Part shown: piece by piece, positions 40,508-49,766 of the stretch
Layout of the letters: each line of letters starts with the position of its first letter
How positions within the stretch are numbered: the first letter of the stretch is position 1
Assembly: GCF_030817595.1 (NCBI RefSeq)
Contig: NZ_JAUSZN010000001.1
Location: 2,426,001 to 2,490,000, forward strand
DNA: 64,000 bases
Source of the DNA: Neobacillus niacini
GTDB taxonomy: Bacteria; Bacillota; Bacilli; Bacillales; Cytobacillaceae
Direction: 5' to 3'
The notes under the pieces: generated by a model
Databases searched by the model: none
Seen by the model: only the letters and a program-made list of their open reading frames with translations
Told to the model about the DNA's origin: nothing
Position numbers and translations under genes: made by a program

Positions 40508-42254
40508 TTTCAAGCTCCTCCTTTGATAACTGAGAATAAGCAATTTCCTGATAAACACTGCAATTTTGCATTAACTCATCATGTGTACCAACGCCGACAA
40601 CTTCACCATCATCCAACACTATAATCCTGTCTGCATCTTTAATGGTACCAATACGCTGTCCAACTATTAACGTGGTGGCATCTTTTGTTTCATTTTTAAG
40701 TTTTGTGCGCAGCACTCGATCAGTCTTATAATCAAGCGCTGAAAATGAATCATCGAATATATAGATTTCTGGCTGTCTATGAACTGCCCTTGCGATAGAC
40801 AATCTTTGTTTTTGTCCCCCAGAAACATTGGTGCCTCCCTGAGAAATCGAGGCATTGTACTGGTTCTCCATCTTCTCGACAAATTCAGTTCCTTGTGCAA
40901 TATCAATTGCCTTCTTAACATCCGTTTCCTTCGACCCACTGTCCCCATATGCTACATTTGTAGTAACTGTACCACTAAACAATATGGCTTTTTGAGATAC
41001 ATAACCGAGCTTTTTGCGTAGAGATTCCTGGGTATAATGTTTAACATTTACACCATCGACCAACACTTCCCCTTCTGTTGCATCAAAATAGCGGGGAATT
41101 AGGTTAAGTAATGTACTTTTCCCACTGCCTGTTGAGCCAATAAATGCTACGGTTTCACCTTTACTTGCCTTGAAACTAACATTGCGAAGGATATATTCGG
41201 CTGCGTCAGGATATTTAAAACTTACATTTCGGAATTCTATTTCTCCTGAAAGACCTTCTTTACCTTCTGCTACGTTTCCATTTATGATTTTTGCTTTGGT
41301 ATCAAGTACTTCTTGAATTCGTTTTGCAGAAACAGAAGCACGAGGAAGCATGATAAATACGAATGAAAGCATCATAAATGCCATAATTACCTGCATGGCA
41401 TAAGATGAGAAAACTACCATGTCTGAGAACAAGGATAATCGATCCGGCAGTGCAGCAGCGTTAATTAACACCGCTCCAATCCAATAGATTACGAGACTTA
41501 TACCTGACATGATAATCCCCATCGTCGGCATGATTAAGGCCATTGCTCGGCTGGTGAAAAGATTTGTATTTGTAAGTGCACTATTGGCTTCGTCAAATTT
41601 CTTTTCCTGATAACCACCAGCGTTGTAGGCCTGCACAACCCGAATGCCTGTCAAGTTTTCCCTTGTTACACGATTCAAGTTATCTGTTAAACTCTGAAGA
41701 ATTTTGAATTTTGGCAATGCGACAAAAATAAGAATACACAGCATCAAAATTAGGAATAAAACGGCAAAGCCAGTTGCAGCTGTCCATTGCCAACTCTTTC
41801 CCATCATTTTCATGACAGCCCAAACCGCTAGAATTGGAGCCTTTACGATTACTTGTAATCCCATTGAAATAAGTAGTTGAATCTGAGTAATATCGTTCGT
41901 TGAGCGGGTAATAAGGCTTGCTGTTGAGAAGCCATTGATCTCTTCAATTGAAAAAGACATCGTCTTCTCAAATACCATAGCCCTGAGGCGAACAGAAAAA
42001 CCAGCTGCGACTTTGGCTGCAAAGAAGCCAACAATGATAGATGCAATCACACTACCAACCGCACATAAAAGCATATATCCTCCTTGGAGGAGAACATCGC
42101 TCATTTTACTTCCTTCTGTTTGTACCAGCATGGTGATTTCATGCATATAATCTGGTAGCTTTAAATCTAGGTACACCTGTGTCACGATGAATACCAAACT
42201 GCACAGTATTAACAGGTATTCTTTTTTCTGTAGATGTTTAAAAATATTTAACAT
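40500..42254 (-). CDS. ABC exporter half-transporter with degenerate Walker B
   Basis: The 584-residue protein has six transmembrane helices and an ATPase domain with Walker A GSTGSGKST and signature NVSGGQKQR. Its Walker B ends IYIFDDSFSALD, so the catalytic Glu is replaced by Asp. This marks it as the degenerate half of a heterodimeric exporter of the YfiB/YfiC or BmrC/BmrD type. It is coupled to its partner by overlap. A palindrome matching the MarR operator lies 34 bases upstream. Confidence 0.93.
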   Translation of the reverse strand: MLNIFKHLQKKEYLLILCSLVFIVTQVYLDLKLPDYMHEITMLVQTEGSKMSDVLLQGGYMLLCAVGSVIASIIVGFFAAKVAAGFSVRLRAMVFEKTMSFSIEEINGFSTASLITRSTNDITQIQLLISMGLQVIVKAPILAVWAVMKMMGKSWQWTAATGFAVLFLILMLCILIFVALPKFKILQSLTDNLNRVTRENLTGIRVVQAYNAGGYQEKKFDEANSALTNTNLFTSRAMALIMPTMGIIMSGISLVIYWIGAVLINAAALPDRLSLFSDMVVFSSYAMQVIMAFMMLSFVFIMLPRASVSAKRIQEVLDTKAKIINGNVAEGKEGLSGEIEFRNVSFKYPDAAEYILRNVSFKASKGETVAFIGSTGSGKSTLLNLIPRYFDATEGEVLVDGVNVKHYTQESLRKKLGYVSQKAILFSGTVTTNVAYGDSGSKETDVKKAIDIAQGTEFVEKMENQYNASISQGGTNVSGGQKQRLSIARAVHRQPEIYIFDDSFSALDYKTDRVLRTKLKNETKDATTLIVGQRIGTIKDADRIIVLDDGEVVGVGTHDELMQNCSVYQEIAYSQLSKEELEIG

Positions 42255-42287
42255 GTTTTTTCCCCTTTCTGTATTTCCACCACAATA

Positions 42288-42304
42288 ATCTAATAGTGTT
42301 AGAT
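42288..42304 (-). promoter_or_regulatory. MarR-type operator upstream of the exporter
   Basis: ATCTAATA-G-TGTTAGAT is an interrupted palindrome with one mismatch. It differs at only two positions from the operator at the marR promoter (42794-42812). Confidence 0.8.
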
Positions 42305-42313
42305 ATTATCCCC

Positions 42314-42343
42314 AAAAAATGCAGCCCTTTTATCAGCCTGCAT
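42314..42343 (-). terminator. Weak terminator after the MarR gene
   Basis: A six-base stem (ATGCAG / CTGCAT) is followed by six T on the minus strand, just past the MarR stop. The short stem suggests partial termination, letting the regulator and exporter be partly co-transcribed. Confidence 0.55.
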
Positions 42344-42349
42344 TATAAA

Positions 42350-42775
42350 TCAGTCGTCTTCTGCTGCGATTTCTGTAATCCTATTTAAAATTCGAACAAA
42401 TTCTTTCGCGTCTTTTTCACCTAGTCTTCGCAATGTTTTCTCAAGCATCGATATCGCTTCGTCATGTTCTTCCATCACAAAGCTTTTACCAGCTTCTGTT
42501 ATTGAAACAATAACAATGCGTTTGTCATTCTCATCCCTGTTTCGTTCTATAAAACCTTTTTTGGATAAACTGTTAAGTGCAGAGGCCACACGAGGAGTGC
42601 TGAGAAATAGTTTTTCACTAAGTTCCCCCGAAGCAACCCGGTCCTTCCAAAAAGTAAGATACCCTAATATTCGTTTTTCTCCTTGCGACAGATCGTCAAC
42701 TTTTTTCTGAAACTGCATTTTAGGTGATTTCATCATATTATTAACGAGTTCATTCGCCAATGCTTTATAATCCAT
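42350..42775 (-). CDS. MarR family transcriptional regulator
   Basis: The 141-residue protein has the winged helix-turn-helix (ASGELSEKLFLSTPRVASALNSLSKKGFI) and wing (RDENDKRIVIVSITEAGK) of MarR. The family typically represses its own gene and an exporter until a drug or phenolic ligand binds. It is directly upstream of the exporter pair. Near-identical palindromes lie at both promoters. Confidence 0.94.
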   Translation of the reverse strand: MDYKALANELVNNMMKSPKMQFQKKVDDLSQGEKRILGYLTFWKDRVASGELSEKLFLSTPRVASALNSLSKKGFIERNRDENDKRIVIVSITEAGKSFVMEEHDEAISMLEKTLRRLGEKDAKEFVRILNRITEIAAEDD

Positions 42776-42793
42776 TACTAACCCCTTCCAAAA

Positions 42794-42840
42794 TATCTAA
42801 TACTATTAGATAATATATTCTCCTAGAACAATTTTGTCAA
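42794..42840 (-). promoter_or_regulatory. marR promoter with operator
   Basis: TTGACA (42835-42840) and TATATT (42812-42817) are 17 bases apart on the minus strand. The perfect palindrome TATCTAATA-C-TATTAGATA (42794-42812) starts at the -10 and covers the transcription start. Confidence 0.85.
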
Positions 42841-43085
42841 TAAGTTAATTTACTTTCTTCAAAATAAATTTAATATCAATTGATTGGGAGTATACCGATT
42901 TACCGAAAAGCTGCTAAAAATAAATTAAAGACATTAAAACAAACAAGATAAAAAAGGGAGAGTATAGGAAACAAAGTGGGTCCTTATTGCGCTATTGATT
43001 AAAGGAGCATTGGGTAAAAAAACTGGGCCACTATTAGACCCAGCTGACTTTGTATTAATTTTACGTAGCATAATCCATCTCTCTT
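42841..43085. other. Intergenic region between exporter and mannosidase operons
   Basis: No gene is seen. It holds the region upstream of the marR promoter and, at 43016-43043, the terminator of the mannosidase operon. Confidence 0.5.
43016..43043 (-). terminator. Terminator of the mannosidase operon
   Basis: On the minus strand a seven-base stem (CTGGGTC / GGCCCAG, one G-U) with a seven-base loop is followed by seven T. It lies 43 bases past the stop of the GH38-like gene and closes the operon. Confidence 0.85.
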
Positions 43086-46000
43086 CTATAGGTCTATTCT
43101 AACGGTTATTAGCCTCCATGCCGGGACGTTAACATAGACAGTGCCATCGGAATTTACAGCTAATTGTTGGACTTCCTTTTCAAGCAAATCCACTTCCCAA
43201 GCTTCTCTAATAGACTTATATGGGATCTCAATTTTTGCTGTTTGATTTTCTCCGGCAATTTCCTGGAGTCTCAGTATCCATCCTTTTGCCCATTTTGCTT
43301 TTTTAATAGTCGTTATGGCAACTTGTTCACAATCAATTTTTGCAAGATGGCTTTGAATTTTTTGCAAATAAGGGACTTTTGGTTCTCTAAAATCTTGAAA
43401 ACTTATTCGGTGCCCATATAGTGGTTGACGAATTTCCCAGCCAAATCGATAGGCATCCTCTTTTTTAATTTCTGAGTTACTAGTAAAACTGTATCTGAAG
43501 GAAATTTTCCCTCCTTGTGAGGCCTTGTAATTGGTATTCCAATAGTTATTTAGGACATATGAGAATATCCTGCTGCCGGTTAAAGCTAAATCTTTCGGCC
43601 AATTTCCTTTTATCATATCCCCAATACAAAACAACGGAATATCCGGCGAGGCAATATATACATCCGCATCCTTTCCATCACAGAAAATTCCCGTTTGTAA
43701 TGGAAGCCATTCTTTACACCCTCCTGGTAATTGATCTCTATCCCAATTTACCCAACCCAGCTGTGAATCCGATATGGATGAAGCCTGGTGCAAATTCATA
43801 GGAAATGCAACATATACTGCTTCTTTTTCAAGGCACACCTCTTTATCATAACGGAAGGAAAGATCAATCCGTTTTACATTATTAAGCAATTTCCATTCCA
43901 CTTCCAAAGAGCCTCGAGGAACATTACCTGTCATTTTTACTGAGGTTCCATACGAGAATGTTTGAACTTCGTATTCTAGTAAGGTAAAATCCTGTAAAAT
44001 ATGTGTTTGTCCTTCTAAGAGGTCTTTTTGGTTTCCGACAAGACGAGTCCCTTCTCCGCCTTTCGCATATATCAATTGTCCGAAGCCATACTGATCATTT
44101 AAATCAATAAATTCCTTTTGAAGCTCCTTATCAAATAGACTGGCAAGAAATCCTTTACTCAGATTGATCACCACTTGATAAAATTCATTTTCTAAAGTAT
44201 AGAGGTCCCCTATCCTTATGATTGGATTTACAAGTTCAACCTTCTCTGATTTCATTTCCCTTAATTCGATACGTCGATAGCTTAAACCAGGGATATTTTC
44301 CACCCAAAAAGAAACAATCGATTGTGAATTGGTTGTCTGAATGACAAGAGGTAAGATGACTTTTCCCGTTTCCATATCAACAAGCTCTTCGTTATGGCCG
44401 ATCTCAGCAATCACTTCACCACTAACCATCCAGCTATGCGAATTATACACAACAAGTTCCCGGCCATCCGTTTGCCAATTCAGGCTATGTCTTACCGCTG
44501 CCGTATGCAAAAGCCTTTTGGCCCATTGGGACCCTTCCTTTGCAAAATGTTCTTTAACTTCCCATTGGTCCTTTTGCAGTAATGCTTGTGGGTCGGTCCC
44601 ACTTAAAAATGCACCCCATGTATGTTCTGCAAATAAAAGATTTGCACGCCATGCATCATCATATTGCTTCTGAGGGTACTCCCATCCATGATTATGAATA
44701 ACAGCAAGAGATTCAAGTTTCTCTGCAGCGGGCAGCATGGCTTGTGCTTTCCTTATTTGAACAGCAGGGGAAATGGTAGATCCTACTCCGTCTTCCCAGT
44801 AAGACCCGCCATCACCTTTAACCGTTATAAATGAATCGCTAAAATTAGATTCTATATATTCAAAAAAATCACTAACATCACAAGCAATCAATTTTGGATA
44901 TTCATACGTTTCATTCCAGATTTTTGTAAAATCTATTGGCTGCGGGTCTATATCCGTGTTATCGGCTTCTTGCCCGTAAAGTAAAACGGCATCTGGTTTA
45001 TAATCGTCGGTTTCATACTCATCCAGCCACATTTGCAGCCCTCGTTCAGCCGCACTTATTACAGGTGGACTTCCACACACTTTTCGAATTTCACAATACA
45101 TCTTTGCCAGCCAAACCAACACTTTTCCTCCATTTACACCTTCCCAATAGAAGGGGGATACTTTATGAAGCCCGCCATTTAACCGAAATGGACCACGGTC
45201 TTGATTGTTGGCATGAACTAAATATTTTACTCCAGATGCTTCGTAAATGGCAGGAAGTGAGCCTGAGAGTGAAGGAACATCTACAACAGATGTATAAACC
45301 GCTCGTTGTCCTTCAGGTCTTAATAGTGACTCCGTGTATTCCCCGTTTCGAATTAAATCCTCTAATGAGGCAAACTGAGTTAAAAGATCCACATACGAGT
45401 GCGGTACTCCGACACGGCCTTTTTTTATAAACCTAAATAACTCATCGATTCTCTCTTTACTCCGCGTTGCCAAATACGTTTCTAGTACCCATGAAGCATC
45501 TAAGTGGTAGGCAAAGGCCGGGATATCTAACTTGTCTGCCTCTTCCTTTCTTAACCACTCCAATGCCGTATCAATATTTCTACATAGTCTTTCTGCCACT
45601 TCCCACTGCCGGTGTGTATAGCCAATATCAGTATGAGAATGCGGAGTGATATACACTTTCCATTTCCGCCTGCGTTTAATACTGCCGGATTGAAAAAAAT
45701 CCTGCCCTTTAAGCTCATATCCAACATTGCCTTCCCCATCCATCAGCGGGAAGCTGGTATGAAAATGTCCAAGGTTCTGTTCTGGGACCCAAACCTTAAT
45801 TATTTCCTTCCTGTCTTCAAGTTGAAGGGTTAACGTAAATTCCGTCTCTTGAATCGGTTTATTTAATTCGAGGGAGAAATGACAAATTTCAAAAAGTTGA
45901 CCATTACTGTCTTTTTTATATAGAACAGACGGTGTGATGCCTACCCTTTTAATCGTGTCTTTTAACACTCCCTCTAATCTTGAGAATGTTATCGCTTGAT

Positions 46001-46544
46001 AGATGAACCCTGCACCATTAGCCATTCGGTCAAGTCTCTTTATTTTTTCAACATTATCAACTAGGATATACTCTCCGCCATCACGGCTGATCAAGGTTAT
46101 CCTGTTCTCACCTTTTAGGAGCAGGTGCTTTGGAATAACCATTTCCAAAACACCTTCTGAATAAATGGTTGTATGCAAACCGGAATGAAGGGTAATTTCT
46201 CCTGATTCTGATGGTTTCGGGTGCAGATATCCATTTCCTTTCACACCATTTACATTTACCTCTAAATAGGCGAGACGCGGGGCAATCACCAGATAGTTGA
46301 TTTTTAAACAGTAACTGTTGTTCGGTTCCTCATCCAAATGAAATTGAATGGTATAAGGGGAAAGGCGATACCCACCATCCGGGTCTGCCTCACTTGGATG
46401 AAAAAGCGGCCATTTTTGATTCTTTTTATCTCCATTCACAATGAAAACATGATTTTCAAATAAACGTGGCTGTTTGTAGTTATCAAATAATTGTAATGAC
46501 TGACCTGTTGGGGAACCAATGGACCACAAAAGATCCTCTTTCAT
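43086..46544 (-). CDS. Atypical GH38-like alpha-mannosidase with an extra N-terminal domain
   Basis: The 1152-residue protein has a GH38-type catalytic part starting near residue 297. PHSHTDIGYTH gives His302 and Asp306 as zinc ligands. VVDVPSLSGSLPAIYEASG aligns with the nucleophile motif of classical members, making Asp422 the candidate nucleophile. Residues 1 to about 170 form an extra beta-sandwich-like region that resembles the carbohydrate-binding domain of family 4 polysaccharide lyases (ILVDNVEKI ending). It is the last gene of the operon, 23 bases after the classical GH38. There is no signal peptide. It probably trims alpha-linked mannose or a related sugar; sequence divergence makes specificity uncertain. 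Confidence 0.82.
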   Translation of the reverse strand: MKEDLLWSIGSPTGQSLQLFDNYKQPRLFENHVFIVNGDKKNQKWPLFHPSEADPDGGYRLSPYTIQFHLDEEPNNSYCLKINYLVIAPRLAYLEVNVNGVKGNGYLHPKPSESGEITLHSGLHTTIYSEGVLEMVIPKHLLLKGENRITLISRDGGEYILVDNVEKIKRLDRMANGAGFIYQAITFSRLEGVLKDTIKRVGITPSVLYKKDSNGQLFEICHFSLELNKPIQETEFTLTLQLEDRKEIIKVWVPEQNLGHFHTSFPLMDGEGNVGYELKGQDFFQSGSIKRRRKWKVYITPHSHTDIGYTHRQWEVAERLCRNIDTALEWLRKEEADKLDIPAFAYHLDASWVLETYLATRSKERIDELFRFIKKGRVGVPHSYVDLLTQFASLEDLIRNGEYTESLLRPEGQRAVYTSVVDVPSLSGSLPAIYEASGVKYLVHANNQDRGPFRLNGGLHKVSPFYWEGVNGGKVLVWLAKMYCEIRKVCGSPPVISAAERGLQMWLDEYETDDYKPDAVLLYGQEADNTDIDPQPIDFTKIWNETYEYPKLIACDVSDFFEYIESNFSDSFITVKGDGGSYWEDGVGSTISPAVQIRKAQAMLPAAEKLESLAVIHNHGWEYPQKQYDDAWRANLLFAEHTWGAFLSGTDPQALLQKDQWEVKEHFAKEGSQWAKRLLHTAAVRHSLNWQTDGRELVVYNSHSWMVSGEVIAEIGHNEELVDMETGKVILPLVIQTTNSQSIVSFWVENIPGLSYRRIELREMKSEKVELVNPIIRIGDLYTLENEFYQVVINLSKGFLASLFDKELQKEFIDLNDQYGFGQLIYAKGGEGTRLVGNQKDLLEGQTHILQDFTLLEYEVQTFSYGTSVKMTGNVPRGSLEVEWKLLNNVKRIDLSFRYDKEVCLEKEAVYVAFPMNLHQASSISDSQLGWVNWDRDQLPGGCKEWLPLQTGIFCDGKDADVYIASPDIPLFCIGDMIKGNWPKDLALTGSRIFSYVLNNYWNTNYKASQGGKISFRYSFTSNSEIKKEDAYRFGWEIRQPLYGHRISFQDFREPKVPYLQKIQSHLAKIDCEQVAITTIKKAKWAKGWILRLQEIAGENQTAKIEIPYKSIREAWEVDLLEKEVQQLAVNSDGTVYVNVPAWRLITVRIDL

Positions 46545-46567
46545 TTAAACGCCCCTTTAACTATTTC

Positions 46568-49500
46568 TTAGAACCAGATTTTAAACGTTTTAATTTCATA
46601 AGGTGAAACCGAAAATGAGAGAGTTTTATCTTGATAGTCTGCTTCCTTGAGTTCTTCTTCAATCAAATTACATTCCACCGCTTTTTTAATAGGGCTTGCA
46701 AAAGAAACTGATGTATTATTCCTAAACTGCTTATATTCATAGAATCGGACCACAATTGCGTCATCGTCTTCCGCTTTTTTAACCGTCTCTAACAAAACGT
46801 TATCATTATCAATTTGTGCAAATTGATAGATAGATGGTAAGTTACCATTTGGATTCGCTTTTCGTTCGCTGGCTATAAACGGAAAATTTAGCTGATAGGC
46901 TTCTTTCACAATCTCTCCTTCACGCCAATCCCCGTTATGCGGAACTAAGCTATAAGTAAATTCATGAAGCCCTCGATCTGCTGTTTCATCTGGGGCAATT
47001 GATGATTTGATTAATGTTAACCTTATCACATTATCTTTAATGTCATGTCCATATTTACAATCATTTAATAAGCTCACCCCATAGTTTCCTTCAGAAAGAT
47101 CGACCCACTTGTGGGCAGCAACTTCAAATCTTGCCTGATCCCAGCTTGTATTCCAATGGGTTGGACGTTCCATATTTCCAAATTGAATATCGTATGTTGC
47201 TTTTGTTGAACGAACATTAACCGGAAACGCCACTTTCACTAAGGTTTGTTTTTCCTGCCAATCAACCTTTGTTCGAAAATCGATTCTTGGTGAATGTTTA
47301 TAAACGGTGATAAATTGTGTTATGGTTGAGTCATAAAACGCCCACGTTAATTTCAGACTGCCCCGAATTGGACCTACTTCCTGCACTTCAACTGATGTTA
47401 AGTGGTCGATTTCGCACATCTTTTCTTGGTAATACAGGTCGATATCCCATGCGTCAAAGTTCATTGGCTTATCTTCAAAGGTTAGCAGTACATTACCTCT
47501 TGCCCCTTCAGATATCACTTCTCTGCCATTGCGCTTATCAAATAACGAAGTGATTTGCCCTTGTGGATTAAAACGGATTTGATAAAAGTCGTTTTCAATA
47601 TAATCGGTTTTAATAACCAGGTCGGAGGAATCTTTCGAACTTTGTGCAAGTTTAAATGCCTTATATCCCAGTGCAGGTACGTTCTTGACTTCAAGTAATA
47701 CTTGTTTACCTTGATCTGTTTGAATTACTTGGGCTGGCAGCTGGTTACCTTCCTCATCTACTATGGTTGTTGTTTCAGAAATAAATGAAGAAACAGGTAA
47801 CTCAATTAATCCATCACGGTTAAAAGAAAGAGAATTATAGACAACCAAGCTATCTTGGTCCAATTGAATTTCTTGATCTATCGTCCCTTTTACTTCAGTT
47901 AAAACACTTTCTCCAATTGCTTGTACAGTGGCATAGTCATTTCTGGCGTCTTCATTTACTTGACGTATCGATGATCCTGGCAGAATGTCATGGAATTGAT
48001 TTAGGAGCAGCATTTCCCACCCCTCATTTAAGACAGCGTGAGGATAATTAGGCTTACTTAAATTCAAATTGGAAATGGCACTTAACCATTCAGCATTATG
48101 ATAGGTAATTTCTGCTTTCCGATTTGCTTTCTTTAATGAAGCTTGCGATGTATACGTTCCACGGTGATATTCTAAATATAATTCCCCATCCCAAACTGGT
48201 AATGTTTGATCCTTCACCCGGTCTCTTAATCTTTCAAAATATGCTTCTGCTGTATCCATTTGGACCTTCGGAAGCCCCGGGAGATTTTTCATGGCAAGTG
48301 CTGCTTCAATCATTTCTTTGGTTGGACCACCTCCGCCATCGCCCCAGCCAAAGGCAAGCAATAGCTCGTCATTTACATCCTTCTGTTTATACGTCTCCCA
48401 AATTCCTTTCACACTCCTTGGTTCAACCATTCCATTGTACGTATATGCCCTGGCACCTTCCTCCGGTGTCGTAATAAAATGAGTAAGCATTTCGGTTCCG
48501 TCAATACCGCGCCAATTAAACGTATCATAAGGGAAGAGATTATATTGATTCCAGCTGATTTTGGTAGTCATAAACGTTTCAATTCCAGATTTTCTCATAA
48601 TTTGCGGCAGTGCCCACGAATAACCAAATACATCTGGAAGCCATACAACCTTCGTATCGATTCCAAACTCCTCTTTCATAAATCGTTTACCAAATTGAAT
48701 TTGTCGAACCAATGATTCTCCACTTGGAATATTCGTATCAGGTTCAATCCACATTCCACCCGTAATTTCCCATTCCCCAGAGGCAATTTTTTCTTTTACT
48801 TTTTCAAAGATTTCTGGATAATCTTCTTTTAAATACTTGTACAATTGTGGTGATGTATGGATATATCGATATTCTGGGTATTGGCGCATTAAATGTAAGA
48901 CAGTGGAAAACGTCCGAGATGCTTTTTCTCGTGAATGAACTAACCGCCATAACCATGCCATATCAATATGAGAATGTCCAAGAGCGGTAACTAATGGTTT
49001 TAATTCCTCAAAATCCCCTAATTCATCGACATTCATTTTCAGGAACTCGTAGGCACTTTGAATAGATTGATAGAACTGGTCGGAACCTGGCTTGATAAAA
49101 TCAACTTTTAGTATGGATTCATTTAAAAGTTTAAGCATCTTCGTTCTTCTAAAATCATTTTCTTCAAGTACCTTCACTGTATTAATAAGTGTGTGTGCAA
49201 GGTAAAAGAATTTTTCGGTTGTAACATCGACACGTGCAAGTCTAGCCACTTTGAATCTTCGGCGGTCAGGTGGATTTAATACACCACTCCACGCTTTTAA
49301 GGAAATATGAATTTCATCGTTTTGCAAAAATTCTTGCGGGAGCCATGCTTCTTCATGCCAAATGTCAATTCCTTGGATTGGTGTACCATTTACATACAAT
49401 AATGTTTCGGCCGTTGATCCTCCACCATCTCGTGGTCCAACTAAGAAATGAAGCACTAATCTTTCCTTTTTCCATTCTTTTGGAATGGTAACAGTGGTTC

Positions 49501-49714
49501 GGAACCAGGCGGATTTATCATATCCACCCCAAAAATCACCTATTTTAAAGTTAGCCCAAGATTGGTCATCAAAATCTGGTTTAAACGCATGTTTGTCTTC
49601 GTCACCAAATTCCCATTCCTTATAACGAAAAGCAGGGATATCTTTTGTTTCTTTATAGATATAATTCTTTATTTCTCTTAAATAATTTTCGATTTTTTCA
49701 ACAGTGAAATACAC
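46568..49714 (-). CDS. Alpha-mannosidase, GH38
   Basis: This 1048-residue protein is a classical GH38 enzyme. HSHIDMAWLW supplies zinc ligands (His249, Asp251), WLPDVFGYSWALPQI has the nucleophile Asp361, and an N-terminal beta domain (residues 1-240) and C-terminal beta domains are present. It hydrolyses alpha-mannosides in the cytoplasm, as no signal peptide is seen. Its operon also has an atypical GH38, a GH2, a TIM-barrel protein, an oxidoreductase and, upstream, a GH84. That set fits N-glycan or mannan oligosaccharide breakdown. Confidence 0.94.
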   Translation of the reverse strand: MYFTVEKIENYLREIKNYIYKETKDIPAFRYKEWEFGDEDKHAFKPDFDDQSWANFKIGDFWGGYDKSAWFRTTVTIPKEWKKERLVLHFLVGPRDGGGSTAETLLYVNGTPIQGIDIWHEEAWLPQEFLQNDEIHISLKAWSGVLNPPDRRRFKVARLARVDVTTEKFFYLAHTLINTVKVLEENDFRRTKMLKLLNESILKVDFIKPGSDQFYQSIQSAYEFLKMNVDELGDFEELKPLVTALGHSHIDMAWLWRLVHSREKASRTFSTVLHLMRQYPEYRYIHTSPQLYKYLKEDYPEIFEKVKEKIASGEWEITGGMWIEPDTNIPSGESLVRQIQFGKRFMKEEFGIDTKVVWLPDVFGYSWALPQIMRKSGIETFMTTKISWNQYNLFPYDTFNWRGIDGTEMLTHFITTPEEGARAYTYNGMVEPRSVKGIWETYKQKDVNDELLLAFGWGDGGGGPTKEMIEAALAMKNLPGLPKVQMDTAEAYFERLRDRVKDQTLPVWDGELYLEYHRGTYTSQASLKKANRKAEITYHNAEWLSAISNLNLSKPNYPHAVLNEGWEMLLLNQFHDILPGSSIRQVNEDARNDYATVQAIGESVLTEVKGTIDQEIQLDQDSLVVYNSLSFNRDGLIELPVSSFISETTTIVDEEGNQLPAQVIQTDQGKQVLLEVKNVPALGYKAFKLAQSSKDSSDLVIKTDYIENDFYQIRFNPQGQITSLFDKRNGREVISEGARGNVLLTFEDKPMNFDAWDIDLYYQEKMCEIDHLTSVEVQEVGPIRGSLKLTWAFYDSTITQFITVYKHSPRIDFRTKVDWQEKQTLVKVAFPVNVRSTKATYDIQFGNMERPTHWNTSWDQARFEVAAHKWVDLSEGNYGVSLLNDCKYGHDIKDNVIRLTLIKSSIAPDETADRGLHEFTYSLVPHNGDWREGEIVKEAYQLNFPFIASERKANPNGNLPSIYQFAQIDNDNVLLETVKKAEDDDAIVVRFYEYKQFRNNTSVSFASPIKKAVECNLIEEELKEADYQDKTLSFSVSPYEIKTFKIWF

Positions 49715-49766
49715 GATAACACTCCTTACTTAATGGGTAATACATTATAGAGATGTTTAATGTATG

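Noticed and set aside
44936..45430. 164-codon plus-strand open frame
   Set aside because: It is entirely antisense to the GH38-like gene, has no RBS and no recognisable family sequence.
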